64,000 nt of DNA from Streptomyces sp. ISL-98 (GTDB lineage Bacteria; Actinomycetota; Actinomycetes; Streptomycetales; Streptomycetaceae): the NCBI RefSeq assembly GCF_018614055.1, contig NZ_JAGGPB010000013.1, forward strand, positions 124,001-188,000, written 5' to 3'. The first letter of the stretch is position 1. Every line of letters starts with the position of its first letter. Below are positions 1 to 8,038 of the stretch, in pieces. The translations under genes and the position numbers were made by a program. The notes beneath the pieces are model-generated. The model was not told the DNA's origin. It searched no databases and saw only the letters and a program-made list of their open reading frames with translations.

Positions 1-312
1 CTCGATGGGCTGCCAGGCGCGTGCGGTGACCCGCGCGAGCTCCTCGAAGTTCGCCGCGGGGCCCCGCCGACGGGCCGGTGCGGAGGGTACGACCTTGCCC
101 GCGACCAGCGCGGATTCCGGGATTCTGACCGACTCGCCACCCTTGCGTGTGATCGACAGCACACCCGCGTCCCAGGATGTGAGCACACCGACCGTGTCGG
201 TGAACTTCTCACCCGGTGCTCCGGACCCGCCCACGCGCCTGACTGATACCCGTTTGCCCACGTCAGCAGGCGAAATACGGACCTCGAGCCGTCCTCCGGC
301 CGTGAATTCCAT
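1..312 (-). CDS. N-terminal part of a probable GNAT-family acetyltransferase (runs off the window)
   Basis: The reverse-strand frame starts at ATG 312 and stays open to base 1, giving 104 codons. The visible part reads like a small beta-rich domain (MEFTAGGRLEVRISPADVG, then a GVLTSWDAGVLSITRKGG segment). It ends in an NFEELARVTARAWQP stretch that looks like the beginning of an acetyltransferase fold. In Streptomyces a GNAT acetyltransferase with an N-terminal SH3-like domain is commonly found divergent from this ferredoxin gene, and that is the basis for the call. The catalytic acetyl-CoA site lies outside the window, so the enzymatic assignment rests on context and memory. The 142 bases to fdxA must hold both divergent promoters. 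Confidence 0.55.
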   Translation of the reverse strand, partial: MEFTAGGRLEVRISPADVGKRVSVRRVGGSGAPGEKFTDTVGVLTSWDAGVLSITRKGGESVRIPESALVAGKVVPSAPARRRGPAANFEELARVTARAWQPIE

Positions 313-454
313 CGATCTGTCCGCCCCTCCTGTTCGGATCGTGCCCAGGAACGGAGATACTAGGTACTGGGCATCGACGACGCCGCGCTCCCGCGCGCCA
401 ACGCGACGGAGCCGCAGATCGGCCCGCCGCGCCCTATCGAGGAGGAACGACAGC

Positions 455-775
455 GTGACCTACGTCATCGCGCAGCCTTGTGTCGACGTCAAGGACAAGG
501 CGTGCATCGAGGAGTGCCCGGTCGACTGCATCTACGAGGGCTCCCGGTCCTTGTACATCCACCCGGACGAATGCGTCGACTGTGGTGCCTGTGAGCCGGT
601 TTGCCCGGTCGAGGCGATCTTCTACGAGGACGACACACCTGAGGAGTGGAAGGACTACTACAAGGCGAACGTCGAGTTCTTCGACGAGCTCGGTTCGCCC
701 GGTGGTGCCTCGAAGCTGGGCCTGATTGAGCGTGACCACCCCTTCATCGCAGCACTGCCCCCGCAGAACCAGTAA
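455..775 (+). CDS. fdxA: 7Fe ferredoxin (3Fe-4S/4Fe-4S)
   Basis: This 106-residue soluble electron carrier is acidic and of the mycobacterial FdxC/FdxA type. The first cluster site is formed by Cys9, Cys17 and Cys21 (PCVDVKDKACIEECP), and the second by the canonical CVDCGACEPVCP motif. The insertion between Cys9 and Cys17 is typical of seven-iron ferredoxins. The GTG at 455 follows a strong GAGGAGGA ribosome site. The frame is open further upstream, but that part has no start with a ribosome site and crosses the divergent promoter region. dapC lies 100 bases downstream beyond a terminator. A ferredoxin followed by this aminotransferase is a conserved actinobacterial pair (Rv1177-Rv1178). Likely partners are cytochromes P450 or reductases, which cannot be told from the sequence. 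Confidence 0.95.
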   Translation: MTYVIAQPCVDVKDKACIEECPVDCIYEGSRSLYIHPDECVDCGACEPVCPVEAIFYEDDTPEEWKDYYKANVEFFDELGSPGGASKLGLIERDHPFIAALPPQNQ

Positions 776-798
776 GCGACGAGGCAAGTGCGCCGCCC

Positions 799-842
799 CG
801 GTCCCGTACGGCCTGCCGCCGTACGGGACCGAGGCGTTTTTT
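799..842 (+). terminator. Rho-independent terminator after fdxA
   Basis: A perfect 14-bp stem pairs 799-812 with 818-831 around a 5-base loop (813-817). A T-run follows at 837-842. It separates fdxA from dapC. Confidence 0.9.
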
Positions 843-875
843 GCCGCCCGTACGAGCACGAGAAAGTGAAGCACC

Positions 876-1997
876 GTGTCCGCAGTCACTGACCGCCTGC
901 CCACCTTCCCCTGGGACAAGCTGGAGCCGTACAAGGCGACGGCGGCCGCCCACCCGGACGGCATCGTGGACCTGTCCGTCGGCACGCCCGTCGACCCGGT
1001 CCCCGAGCTGATCCAGAAGGCTCTCGTCGCGGCCGCGGACTCCCCGGGTTATCCCACGGTGTGGGGGACGGCCGAGCTGCGCGACGCGCTCACCGGCTGG
1101 GTGCAGCGGCGGCTCGGTGCGCGCGGTGTGGGGCACACCAATGTCCTGCCCGTCGTCGGCTCGAAGGAGCTGGTGGCATGGCTGCCGACGCAGCTGGGTC
1201 TCGGCGCGGGGGACCAGGTCGCGTACCCGCGGCTCGCGTACCCGACGTACGAGGTGGGCGCACGGCTGGCCGGCGCCGAGCCGGTCGTGTACGACACTGA
1301 GACATTTGCGGCTGACGCCGCGGGCACGTCGGACCTCGACCCCGCCCGGGTCAAGCTCCTGTGGCTCAACTCGCCCTCGAACCCGACGGGCCGCGTCCTG
1401 GCCAAGGACGAGCTGACCCGGATCGTCGCATGGGCGCGTGAGCACGGCGTGCTGGTCTTCAGCGACGAGTGCTACCTGGAGCTGGGCTGGGAGGCCGAGC
1501 CCGTCTCCGTACTGCACCCGGATGTGTGCGGCGGTACGTACGAGGGCATCGTCGCCGTCCACTCGCTCTCCAAGCGTTCCAACCTGGCCGGCTACCGCGC
1601 CGCGTTCCTGGCGGGCGACTCGGCGGTCCTCGGCGACCTGCTGCAGATCCGCAAGCACGGCGGCATGATGACGCCCGCGCCGGTACAGGCGGCGACGGTG
1701 GCGGCGCTCGGCGACGACGTACACGTGACGGAGCAGCGCGCACGGTACGCGGCCCGGCGTGCGGCGCTGCGGACCGCGCTGGAGGCGCACGGCTTCCGGA
1801 TCGAGCACAGCGAGGCGAGCCTGTACCTGTGGGCGACGCGCGACGAGCCGTGCTGGGAGACGGTCGGATACCTGGCGGGCCTGGGGATCCTGGTGGCTCC
1901 CGGTGACTTCTACGGGGCGGCGGGCGACCGCTTCGTACGGGTCGCCTTCACGGCCACCGACGAGCGCGTCGAGGCGGCGGTCAAGCGCCTCGGCTGA
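876..1997 (+). CDS. dapC: Succinyldiaminopimelate transaminase (DapC)
   Basis: This 373-residue class I/II PLP aminotransferase transfers an amino group from glutamate to N-succinyl-2-amino-6-ketopimelate in the diaminopimelate/lysine branch. The Schiff-base lysine is Lys233 in HSLSKRSNLAGYR. The LWLNSPSNPTG segment and the DECYLELGW segment are the usual PLP-binding motifs. The start is GTG 876, preceded only by a weak GAAAG ribosome site. Linkage to the ferredoxin matches Rv1177-Rv1178, and dapE lies 2 kb downstream, which supports the DAP-pathway role. Some actinobacterial homologues also act as glutamate-prephenate aminotransferases, and the sequence alone does not separate the two activities. 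Confidence 0.85.
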   Translation: MSAVTDRLPTFPWDKLEPYKATAAAHPDGIVDLSVGTPVDPVPELIQKALVAAADSPGYPTVWGTAELRDALTGWVQRRLGARGVGHTNVLPVVGSKELVAWLPTQLGLGAGDQVAYPRLAYPTYEVGARLAGAEPVVYDTETFAADAAGTSDLDPARVKLLWLNSPSNPTGRVLAKDELTRIVAWAREHGVLVFSDECYLELGWEAEPVSVLHPDVCGGTYEGIVAVHSLSKRSNLAGYRAAFLAGDSAVLGDLLQIRKHGGMMTPAPVQAATVAALGDDVHVTEQRARYAARRAALRTALEAHGFRIEHSEASLYLWATRDEPCWETVGYLAGLGILVAPGDFYGAAGDRFVRVAFTATDERVEAAVKRLG

Positions 1998-2015
1998 TGT
2001 GCATGACGCACAGGA

Positions 2016-2059
2016 AGGGGCCCCGGGGAGTTCGTGCTCCCCGGGGCCCCTCCGTTTTT
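2016..2059. terminator. Bidirectional terminator between dapC and the secreted protein gene
   Basis: A perfect 15-bp GC-rich stem pairs 2016-2030 with 2037-2051. A T-run at 2054-2058 follows on the plus strand. The convergent gene ends at 2091, so the hairpin probably serves both. Confidence 0.85.
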
Positions 2060-2090
2060 GTGCGGCTGCTTTTGTGCGGCTGCGTACGGA

Positions 2091-2537
2091 CTAGCCGATG
2101 GGCAGGCCCTGCAGCGGCAGCTGGTTGGTCGACGGCACGCCCTGGGTGGGCAGACCCTCGGTCGAGAGGCCGGTTTCGGTTGCGGTCGCGGCGGTCTCGC
2201 CGAGGGCGCCTCCGGTGGTGCCGGCGACGTCACCGGCAGCGTTCTGCGCGGCCGGAGCGGCCATCTTGCCGACCTTGCCGACGGTCTTGCCCGCGGCAGG
2301 GACGGCCTTCTTGACGGCCTTGCCGGCGGTGTTGCCCGCCGTCTTGGTGGCCTGCTGCGAGGCTCCGTCGACGGTGTCGCCGAGGCCGGCGCCGTCCACG
2401 GCGGTCACGCCACCCAGGTTCGGGGCGGCGGGGAGGTCTACGGCGCTTGCGGAGCCGGCCGCACCGACCACGGGGGCTGCGCCGGCCGCGATCAGCAGTG
2501 CGGCGCGGGCGATCCGACGGGTCAGGGGGAGGGACAT
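2091..2537 (-). CDS. Small secreted Ala/Gly-rich protein of unknown function
   Basis: The predicted protein has 148 residues. It begins with a classic Sec signal peptide: MSLPLTRRIARAA, a hydrophobic core, then a GSASA cleavage region near residue 27. The mature part is made of Ala, Gly, Lys, Thr and Val with imperfect KAVKKA/GKTVGKVGK runs, and it ends in a Leu/Pro/Gln-rich tail. No catalytic motif is visible. Related Streptomyces proteins are often labelled ATP-binding, but no P-loop is present here, so that label is not adopted. ATG 2537 is chosen because TAAGGAGC precedes it and the signal peptide begins exactly there. A possible promoter on this strand is TTGCCC (2690-2685) with GATTAT (2668-2663), 16 bases apart. 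Confidence 0.75.
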   Translation of the reverse strand: MSLPLTRRIARAALLIAAGAAPVVGAAGSASAVDLPAAPNLGGVTAVDGAGLGDTVDGASQQATKTAGNTAGKAVKKAVPAAGKTVGKVGKMAAPAAQNAAGDVAGTTGGALGETAATATETGLSTEGLPTQGVPSTNQLPLQGLPIG

Positions 2538-2834
2538 GGTGCTCCTTAGACGGGATAGACGTTTGATGAAGAGGGTCTGTCCGACGATCGGACGCCATGA
2601 CAACCCCTCGGAGGGCGGGGAAAGTTGCGGTGCGCCGAGGTAAAGAGTTGGTAATGCATCGCATAATCGGCTGTGGATGAATCCGGGCAAATGATCTGCC
2701 TCGGAGTGAGCCGCAGAATCGTCAATTCCCTGTATTCGCAAGGGGATTGGGGAAAGGTGGCGCTTGGGTGGGCAGGTTCCCGCGGAACGCCGAACCGGCG
2801 TGATCTCCGTACTGCTTTCGGGTGACCGTCCGCA

Positions 2835-3842
2835 CTATTGCGCGGTGGTGATTCGGACCTCTCGGGTGCCGTTCTCAGCGCTGCCGGACTTTCCCGTGCC
2901 GGACTCGGCGTCCGCCTTGCGCCATTTCTTCCCGGAGTCCCCGGACTCTCCGGCGGACCACACCCGGCCGGCGTAGGAGACCTGGGCGATGTGCAATTCG
3001 GATGAATTGGCCACGGCCCAGTGCGCCAGCTCCCAGCCGCGCGGATCGCCGTCACCGTCGACGCCGCCGTTGCTGCTGTCGCCCGCCGCCCGGGCGGGTA
3101 CGGGCACGGTCACCGTCGCTTCCGCCGGGGCGTCGCCGGGCTGAGCCTTCTCGCCCCCGGTGCCGGTCGGCGAACCGGCTGCCTGCGCCCCGGGCAGCAC
3201 ATCGGCACCGAAGTCGCGCACCAGCGCGGCCCGTACGTCGGCAGGCTTGCCCGGGCGGCCGTCCTGCGGCGCCGCGCAGGTCAGCGACGCGGGCGCGCGG
3301 CCGGTGAGCGCGGCGGCCAGCAGGGCGGCATCGGGCTCGTGCTTCGCGTACGCCTGCGGGAAACCACTGCGCTGGACGCGCTGGGCGGCGACCGTCAGCG
3401 GCAGCCGCGAATAGCCGGGAACCTTCGCCAGGTGCTCGTAGAACTTCCCCGCCGAATAACCCGGGTCGAGGATCTGCTTCTCGGTGCCCCAGCCCTGCGA
3501 GGGGCGCTGCTGGAAGAGGCCGAGCGAGTCCCGGTCGCCGTGCCTGATGTTGCGCAGCGCCGACTCCTGGAGGGCGGTCGCGAGCGCGATCGTCACCGCC
3601 CGCTGCGGCATCCCGCGCGAGGTGCCGACGGCGGAGATCGTCGCGGCATTGACGGCCTGCTCGGGACTGATCTCGTACGTTGCCCCGTCGCCCGCCGCCG
3701 AGCGCACCGTGCAGCGCGGGGCGCCCCCGCCGCCGGTCACGAACTGCACCACCAGATACCCGGCCAGCGCGAGCAGCACGGCGACACCCGCCGTGATGCG
3801 CAGGGCGCGGCCGCGAGCTGCGGAAGAGCTGGACTCAGGCAC
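2835..3842 (-). CDS. Membrane-anchored protein with a lysozyme/transglycosylase-like domain
   Basis: The predicted protein has 335 residues. There is one N-terminal membrane anchor (residues about 14-37, ITAGVAVLLALAGYLVV), so the rest lies outside the membrane. Residues about 70-180 contain ALATALQESALRN, GDRDSLGLFQQRPS and GWGTEKQILDP. These motifs recur in actinobacterial lysozyme-like exoproteins, where the glutamate in QES would be the acid catalyst. A Pro/Ala/Thr linker follows, then a C-terminal HWAVANSSELHIAQVSYAGRVWSAG segment. The start is GTG 3842 with only a weak ribosome site. Homologues are often mis-annotated as heavy-metal transporters, but nothing here supports transport. The enzymatic role is inferred from motifs only. 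Confidence 0.65.
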   Translation of the reverse strand: MPESSSSAARGRALRITAGVAVLLALAGYLVVQFVTGGGGAPRCTVRSAAGDGATYEISPEQAVNAATISAVGTSRGMPQRAVTIALATALQESALRNIRHGDRDSLGLFQQRPSQGWGTEKQILDPGYSAGKFYEHLAKVPGYSRLPLTVAAQRVQRSGFPQAYAKHEPDAALLAAALTGRAPASLTCAAPQDGRPGKPADVRAALVRDFGADVLPGAQAAGSPTGTGGEKAQPGDAPAEATVTVPVPARAAGDSSNGGVDGDGDPRGWELAHWAVANSSELHIAQVSYAGRVWSAGESGDSGKKWRKADAESGTGKSGSAENGTREVRITTAQ

Positions 3843-3939
3843 GCTGCCTAAGGTACTTGAGGCCTGTGACAGGCCCGTGGGGTGCTTACGTTTCCGGCTC
3901 CCCCGGCTGTCCCCGGACGTCGCGCGCTAGGGTCGGGGC

Positions 3940-5019
3940 ATGGCCGAAACACCGCTTGACCTCGCCCTGGACGCCCCCACGCTGACCGCCCGGCTCGTCG
4001 ACTTCCCGTCGGAGAGCGGCACCGAGAAGGCACTCGCCGACGCCATCGAGGAGGCGCTGCGCGCACTGCCGCACCTCACCGTCGACCGGTACGGCAACAA
4101 CGTGGTGGCCCGTACGCACCTGGGGCGGGCCGAGCGGGTCATCCTGGCCGGGCACATCGACACCGTCCCGATCGCCGACAACGTGCCGTCCAGGCTCGAC
4201 GAGAACGGCATCCTGTGGGGCTGCGGCACGAGCGACATGAAGTCCGGCGTCGCCGTGCAGCTCCGTATCGCGGCGACCGTCCCCGAGCCCAACCGCGACC
4301 TCACCTTCGTGTTCTACGACAACGAAGAGGTCGCCGCCCACCTCAATGGCCTCGGCCACATCGCCGACGCTCACCCCGACTGGCTCGAGGGCGACTTCGC
4401 CGTACTCCTCGAACCCTCCGACGCCCAGGTCGAGGGCGGCTGCCAGGGCACGCTGCGGGTGCTGTTGCGCACGGCGGGCGAGCGGTCGCACTCGGCGCGC
4501 AGTTGGATGGGCTCCAACGCGATCCACGCCGCCGCGCCGATCCTGGCCCGGCTCGCGGCGTACGAGCCGAGGCGTCCCGTGATCGACGGCCTGGAGTACC
4601 GCGAGGGCCTCAACGCCGTAAAGATCGAGGGCGGTGTCGCGGGCAACGTCATCCCCGACGCCTGCACGGTGACGGTCAATTTCCGGTACGCGCCCGACCG
4701 CAGCGAGGACGAGGCGCTCGCGCACGTACGGGAGATCTTCGCGGACTGCGAGATCGCCGAGTTCGTCGTGGACGATCACTCGGGCGCGGCCCTGCCCGGT
4801 CTGTCGCACCCGGCCGCCGCGGCGTTCATGGCGGCGGTGGGCGGCACCGCGCGGCCCAAGTTCGGCTGGACGGACGTCTCGCGCTTCAGCGCGCTCGGTG
4901 TGCCCGCGGTCAACTACGGCCCCGCGGACCCGCTCTTCGCCCACAAGCGCGACGAGCACGTGGCCGTTGAGCGCATCACGCACTGCGAGGAACGACTCCA
5001 TGCCTGGCTGACTGCCTGA
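3940..5019 (+). CDS. dapE: Succinyl-diaminopimelate desuccinylase (DapE)
   Basis: This 359-residue M20-family zinc hydrolase makes LL-diaminopimelate from N-succinyl-LL-DAP. Metal ligands are visible in GHIDTVP (His72, Asp74), in WGCGTSDMKSG, and in the paired glutamates of YDNEEVA (Glu129, Glu130). The C-terminal part carries an FGWTDVSRF segment and a final FAHKRDEHV histidine. ATG 3940 lies six bases after TAGGGT (3928-3933) and has no ribosome site, which suggests a leaderless transcript. The gene is divergent from the lysozyme-like gene. Together with dapC it covers two steps of the succinylase branch that feeds both lysine and peptidoglycan. Confidence 0.92.
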   Translation: MAETPLDLALDAPTLTARLVDFPSESGTEKALADAIEEALRALPHLTVDRYGNNVVARTHLGRAERVILAGHIDTVPIADNVPSRLDENGILWGCGTSDMKSGVAVQLRIAATVPEPNRDLTFVFYDNEEVAAHLNGLGHIADAHPDWLEGDFAVLLEPSDAQVEGGCQGTLRVLLRTAGERSHSARSWMGSNAIHAAAPILARLAAYEPRRPVIDGLEYREGLNAVKIEGGVAGNVIPDACTVTVNFRYAPDRSEDEALAHVREIFADCEIAEFVVDDHSGAALPGLSHPAAAAFMAAVGGTARPKFGWTDVSRFSALGVPAVNYGPADPLFAHKRDEHVAVERITHCEERLHAWLTA

Positions 5020-5088
5020 ATTTCACTTTTCGCCACGTCTGTGGACCTAACCTGACCGGACAATGTTCGGCAGCGGAGGGAGTACGGC

Positions 5089-5838
5089 ATGACGATTCCT
5101 GAAGAGGAGCGGACCCCGGACGAGCAGCGACTGGGTCCGGTGCTGCGCCGCCGCGAGCAGATCCAGGCCGGCACCACGGACCAGCGGCTGCTGGACACCG
5201 AGGGCGATGCCGACTGGGTGCACACCGACCCCTGGCGGGTCATGCGAATCCAGTCGGAGTTCGTCGAGGGCTTCGGCGCACTCGCCGAACTCCCCAGCGC
5301 GATCAGTGTCTTCGGCTCCGCACGCACGGTTCCCGGCTCTCCCGAGTACGAGGTGGGCACCCGGCTCGGACGCGCCCTGGTCGAGGCGGGCTTCGCGGTG
5401 ATCACGGGCGGGGGCCCCGGCGCGATGGAGGCGGCCAACAAGGGCGCCCGCGAGGCGAACGGCATCTCGGTCGGCCTCGGCATCGAGCTGCCCTTCGAGC
5501 AGGGCATCAACCCGCACGTCGACATCGGCGTGAACTTCCGCTACTTCTTCGTCCGCAAGACGATGTTCGTGAAGTACGCACAGGGCTTCGTGGTCCTGCC
5601 GGGCGGCCTGGGCACGCTGGACGAGCTGTTCGAGGCCCTCACCCTGGTCCAGACCCGCAAGGTGACGCGCTTCCCGATCGTGCTGTTCGGTACGGAGTAC
5701 TGGGGCGGGCTCGTCGACTGGCTGCGCGACACGGTGATCGCGCAGGGCAAGGCGTCGGAGCGGGACCTGCTGCTGTTCCACCTCACGGACGACGTGGACG
5801 AGGCGGTTGCCCTGGTGTCGAAGGAGACGGGCAGGTAG
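5089..5838 (+). CDS. LOG-family protein (TIGR00730 type, possible nucleoside 5'-monophosphate phosphoribohydrolase)
   Basis: The predicted protein has 249 residues with the two signature motifs of the lysine-decarboxylase-like/LOG family: GGGPGAMEAANKGA from about residue 107 and PGGLGTLDELFE from residue 171. Family members cleave the ribose from AMP or cytokinin nucleotides (established for several). Decarboxylase activity is not expected. ATG 5089 follows a strong GGAGGGAG site. The gene sits between dapE and folP2 as in mycobacteria (Rv1202, Rv1205, Rv1207). The N-terminal 45 residues are charged and family-specific for actinobacteria. Confidence 0.85.
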   Translation: MTIPEEERTPDEQRLGPVLRRREQIQAGTTDQRLLDTEGDADWVHTDPWRVMRIQSEFVEGFGALAELPSAISVFGSARTVPGSPEYEVGTRLGRALVEAGFAVITGGGPGAMEAANKGAREANGISVGLGIELPFEQGINPHVDIGVNFRYFFVRKTMFVKYAQGFVVLPGGLGTLDELFEALTLVQTRKVTRFPIVLFGTEYWGGLVDWLRDTVIAQGKASERDLLLFHLTDDVDEAVALVSKETGR

Positions 5839-5844
5839 GGAACG

Positions 5845-5874
5845 CCCAACGGGCTGGAAATCCAGCCCGTTGGG
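5845..5874. terminator. Strong hairpin at the LOG/folP2 convergence
   Basis: A perfect 14-bp stem pairs 5845-5858 with 5861-5874 around a 2-base AA gap. There is no T-run, which is common for Streptomyces terminators. It is followed by an intergenic repeat of a kind widespread in Streptomyces. Confidence 0.7.
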
Positions 5875-6081
5875 GGTCCCCCCTGGACGTAGTGCTTGGG
5901 GGAGTTTGAGGAGCGGGGTCTGGGGCGGAGCCCCCACGCGGCGGCAGCCGCGAAATGTCACAGCGGGAGGAATGGGGTCTCCCCTGCTCGAACGAAGTTG
6001 AGAGCTCGGGGAAGGGTAGGGGAACAGCCCGCCGTACGCACCGCTCCCGCCCCGCCGTACGCACCGCTCCCGCCCCGCCGA
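5875..6081. repeat. Streptomyces-type intergenic repeat and a 23-bp tandem duplication
   Basis: Between the hairpin and the folP2 stop, bases 5905-5935 carry a GGGTCTGGGGCGGAGCCCC core that recurs in many Streptomyces intergenic regions (from memory). Bases 6031-6053 are repeated exactly at 6054-6076 as a 23-bp direct tandem. No gene is supported here. Confidence 0.6.
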
Positions 6082-6960
6082 CTACATCAGCCCCCGCCGC
6101 GCCACCGCCGGCGCCCGGTGCCCAGCAATCGCCGCCACCATGTCCAGCACCTGCTTCGTCTCCGCGACCTCGTGCACGCGATACACCTGCGCCCCGAGCC
6201 ATGCCGAGACCGCCGTCGTGGCCAGCGTGCCGATGACCCGTTCCTTCACCGGCTTGTCGAGCGTCTCGCCGACGAAGTCCTTGTTGGACAGCGAGACGAG
6301 CACCGGCCAACCGGTCTCCACCATCTCGCCGAGCCGCCGCGTCGCTTCGAGACTGTGCCGGGTGTTCTTGCCGAAGTCGTGCCCCGGGTCGATCAGAATC
6401 GCGTCCCGCCGCACGCCGAGCTTCTCCGCGCGCGTGGCCAGCCCGACCGTTACGTCGAGAATGTCCGCCATTACGTCGTCGTACTCGATCCGGTGCGGCC
6501 GCGTCCGCGGCTCCGCGCCGCCCGCGTGCGTACAGACCAGGCCCACATCGAAACGGGCCGCCACCTCGGCGAGCCTCGGGTCGACCCCGCCCCACGCGTC
6601 GTTCAGCAGATCCGCGCCCGCCTCGCAGACCGCCTCGCCGACGTCGTGCCGCCAGGTGTCGACGCTGATCACCACGTCGGGGTGCCGCCTGCGGACCTCG
6701 GCCACGAATCCGACCGTCCGCCGCGCCTCTTCGAGGGCGCTCACTTCTTCGCCCGGACCGGCCTTCACGCCGCCGATGTCGATGATGGCAGCGCCCTCCG
6801 ACACCGCCTGCTCGACGCGGGCGAGCGCAGGCTCGTCGTCGAAGGTCGAACCCTGGTCGTAGAAGGAATCCGGGGTCCGGTTCACGATCGCCATGATCAC
6901 CGGCTCGTGCGCTCCGAACTCGCGCCGTCCCAGCCTGAGCACCGTGTTTCCTCCTCGCAT
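6082..6960 (-). CDS. folP2: FolP2-type dihydropteroate synthase paralogue
   Basis: The predicted 292-residue TIM-barrel protein belongs to the pterin-binding family. The N-terminal PVIMAIVNRTPDSFYDQGS motif matches dihydropteroate synthase loop 1, and DLLNDAWGG and ILIDPGHDFGKN are the expected pterin-pocket segments. Loop 2 differs: the canonical ESTRPG that binds pABA is replaced by GVKAGPG (IIDIGGVKAGPGEEVS). This is the pattern of mycobacterial FolP2 (Rv1207), reported to lack synthase activity. Gene order (LOG, folP2, DivIVA-like, tag) also matches that locus. The start is ATG 6960 after a GAGGAAA site. A role in folate synthesis is therefore doubtful and the true substrate is unknown. 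Confidence 0.8.
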   Translation of the reverse strand: MRGGNTVLRLGRREFGAHEPVIMAIVNRTPDSFYDQGSTFDDEPALARVEQAVSEGAAIIDIGGVKAGPGEEVSALEEARRTVGFVAEVRRRHPDVVISVDTWRHDVGEAVCEAGADLLNDAWGGVDPRLAEVAARFDVGLVCTHAGGAEPRTRPHRIEYDDVMADILDVTVGLATRAEKLGVRRDAILIDPGHDFGKNTRHSLEATRRLGEMVETGWPVLVSLSNKDFVGETLDKPVKERVIGTLATTAVSAWLGAQVYRVHEVAETKQVLDMVAAIAGHRAPAVARRGLM

Positions 6961-7048
6961 CGGTCGCCTGCGACCTTAACTGTCAGTGCCGCATGGCACG
7001 ATCGGGACTGGACAGTTTCCGCTCTGTGCGTGCCCCGGGGAGACGATC

Positions 7049-7414
7049 GTGTTCTTGTTCTTGGTTGTGGCGATGGTCGTGGTGGTCGCCGCGGTCACCC
7101 TCGCCGTGGTGGGCGGAGGCGGCAGCGACAGCGGTGGCGTTCTGCCGGAAACGGCGCCCGACGAGTTCGTGGACCCGCTGCCCGTGACACGCCCCGTGGG
7201 CCGGGCGGACATCGAGGCGCTGCGCCTGCCGATGGCGCCCCGGGGGTACCGGATGTCCGACGTCGACGACGTGCTGGGCAGGGTGGGCGCGGAGCTCGCG
7301 GAGCGGGACGCGCGGATCGCCGAGCTGGAGGCCGCGCTGGCGGGCGTCCAGGCGAGAGCGGTCGGCGGCCGGGGCCTCTTCAAGGATGCGTCGGACGAGG
7401 AGCCGCAGTCATGA
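7049..7414 (+). CDS. DivIVA-domain membrane protein
   Basis: The predicted protein has 121 residues. It has one N-terminal transmembrane segment (MFLFLVVAMVVVVAAVTLAV), a linker, then a short DivIVA-like motif (RGYRMSDVDDVLGRVGAEL) and a coiled-coil stretch (ERDARIAELEAALAG). DivIVA-family proteins mark curved or polar membrane sites in actinobacteria. This small version cannot be assigned a specific role. GTG 7049 follows GGGGAG. The stop overlaps the tag start as ATGA, so the two genes should be translationally coupled. The order folP2, small DivIVA protein, tag matches Rv1207-Rv1210 in part. Confidence 0.75.
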   Translation: MFLFLVVAMVVVVAAVTLAVVGGGGSDSGGVLPETAPDEFVDPLPVTRPVGRADIEALRLPMAPRGYRMSDVDDVLGRVGAELAERDARIAELEAALAGVQARAVGGRGLFKDASDEEPQS

Positions 7415-8010
7415 CGGCGGTGACGGCGGGCGGAGCCGTGGCGGGTCCGGACGGCGGCCTGCGCTGCCCGTGGGGCCTGGCCACCGAGGAGTACGTGGCG
7501 TACCACGACGAGGAGTGGGGCCGCCCGGTCCACGGCGACGACGCGCTGTACGAAAGGCTCTGCCTGGAGGCGTTCCAGTCCGGCCTGTCCTGGCTGACGA
7601 TCCTGCGCCGGCGCGAGGGCTTCCGTACCGCCTTCGACGGTTTCAAGATCGCGTCGGTGGCCGCCTTCACGGACGCCGACGCGGAGCGTCTGCTCGCCGA
7701 CCCGGGCATCATCCGCAACCGCGCCAAGATCGCCGCGACCCTCGCCAACGCCAGGACGCTCGCCGACTGGCAGGCCGGCGAGCTCGACGCCCTCATCTGG
7801 TCGTACGCCCCGGACCCCGCGACGCGCCCGGCGCCCCGCACGATCTCCGACGTCCCGGCGGTCACCCCGGAGTCCGTCGCACTGTCCAAGGCCCTCAAGA
7901 AGCGCGGCATACGCTTCGTGGGCCCCACTACGGCGTACGCACTGATGCAGGCGTGCGGCCTGGTCGACGACCACCTCGTGGAGTGTGTGGTGCGCGGCGG
8001 GGCTTCCTAG
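7411..8010 (+). CDS. tag: DNA-3-methyladenine glycosylase I
   Basis: The 199-residue HhH-family glycosylase removes 3-methyladenine from alkylated DNA. Characteristic Tag motifs are RCPWG near the N-terminus, YHDEEWGRPVHGD, LCLEAFQSGLSWLTIL, the GIIRNRAKI helix-hairpin region and FVGPTTAYALMQACGLVDDH. Zinc ligands typical of Tag are plausible in the N-terminal Cys and the C-terminal DDH(L)..C segment. ATG 7411 overlaps the upstream stop by ATGA. The neighbouring DivIVA-like gene suggests a shared transcript. Confidence 0.93.
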   Translation: MTAVTAGGAVAGPDGGLRCPWGLATEEYVAYHDEEWGRPVHGDDALYERLCLEAFQSGLSWLTILRRREGFRTAFDGFKIASVAAFTDADAERLLADPGIIRNRAKIAATLANARTLADWQAGELDALIWSYAPDPATRPAPRTISDVPAVTPESVALSKALKKRGIRFVGPTTAYALMQACGLVDDHLVECVVRGGAS

Positions 8011-8038
8011 GCTCCCGCCGCGGCTCCCACGGCGAGTC

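Noticed and set aside
5..454. Upstream extension of the fdxA reading frame
   Set aside because: It overlaps the divergent acetyltransferase gene and has no ribosome site; the 7Fe ferredoxin begins at GTG 455.
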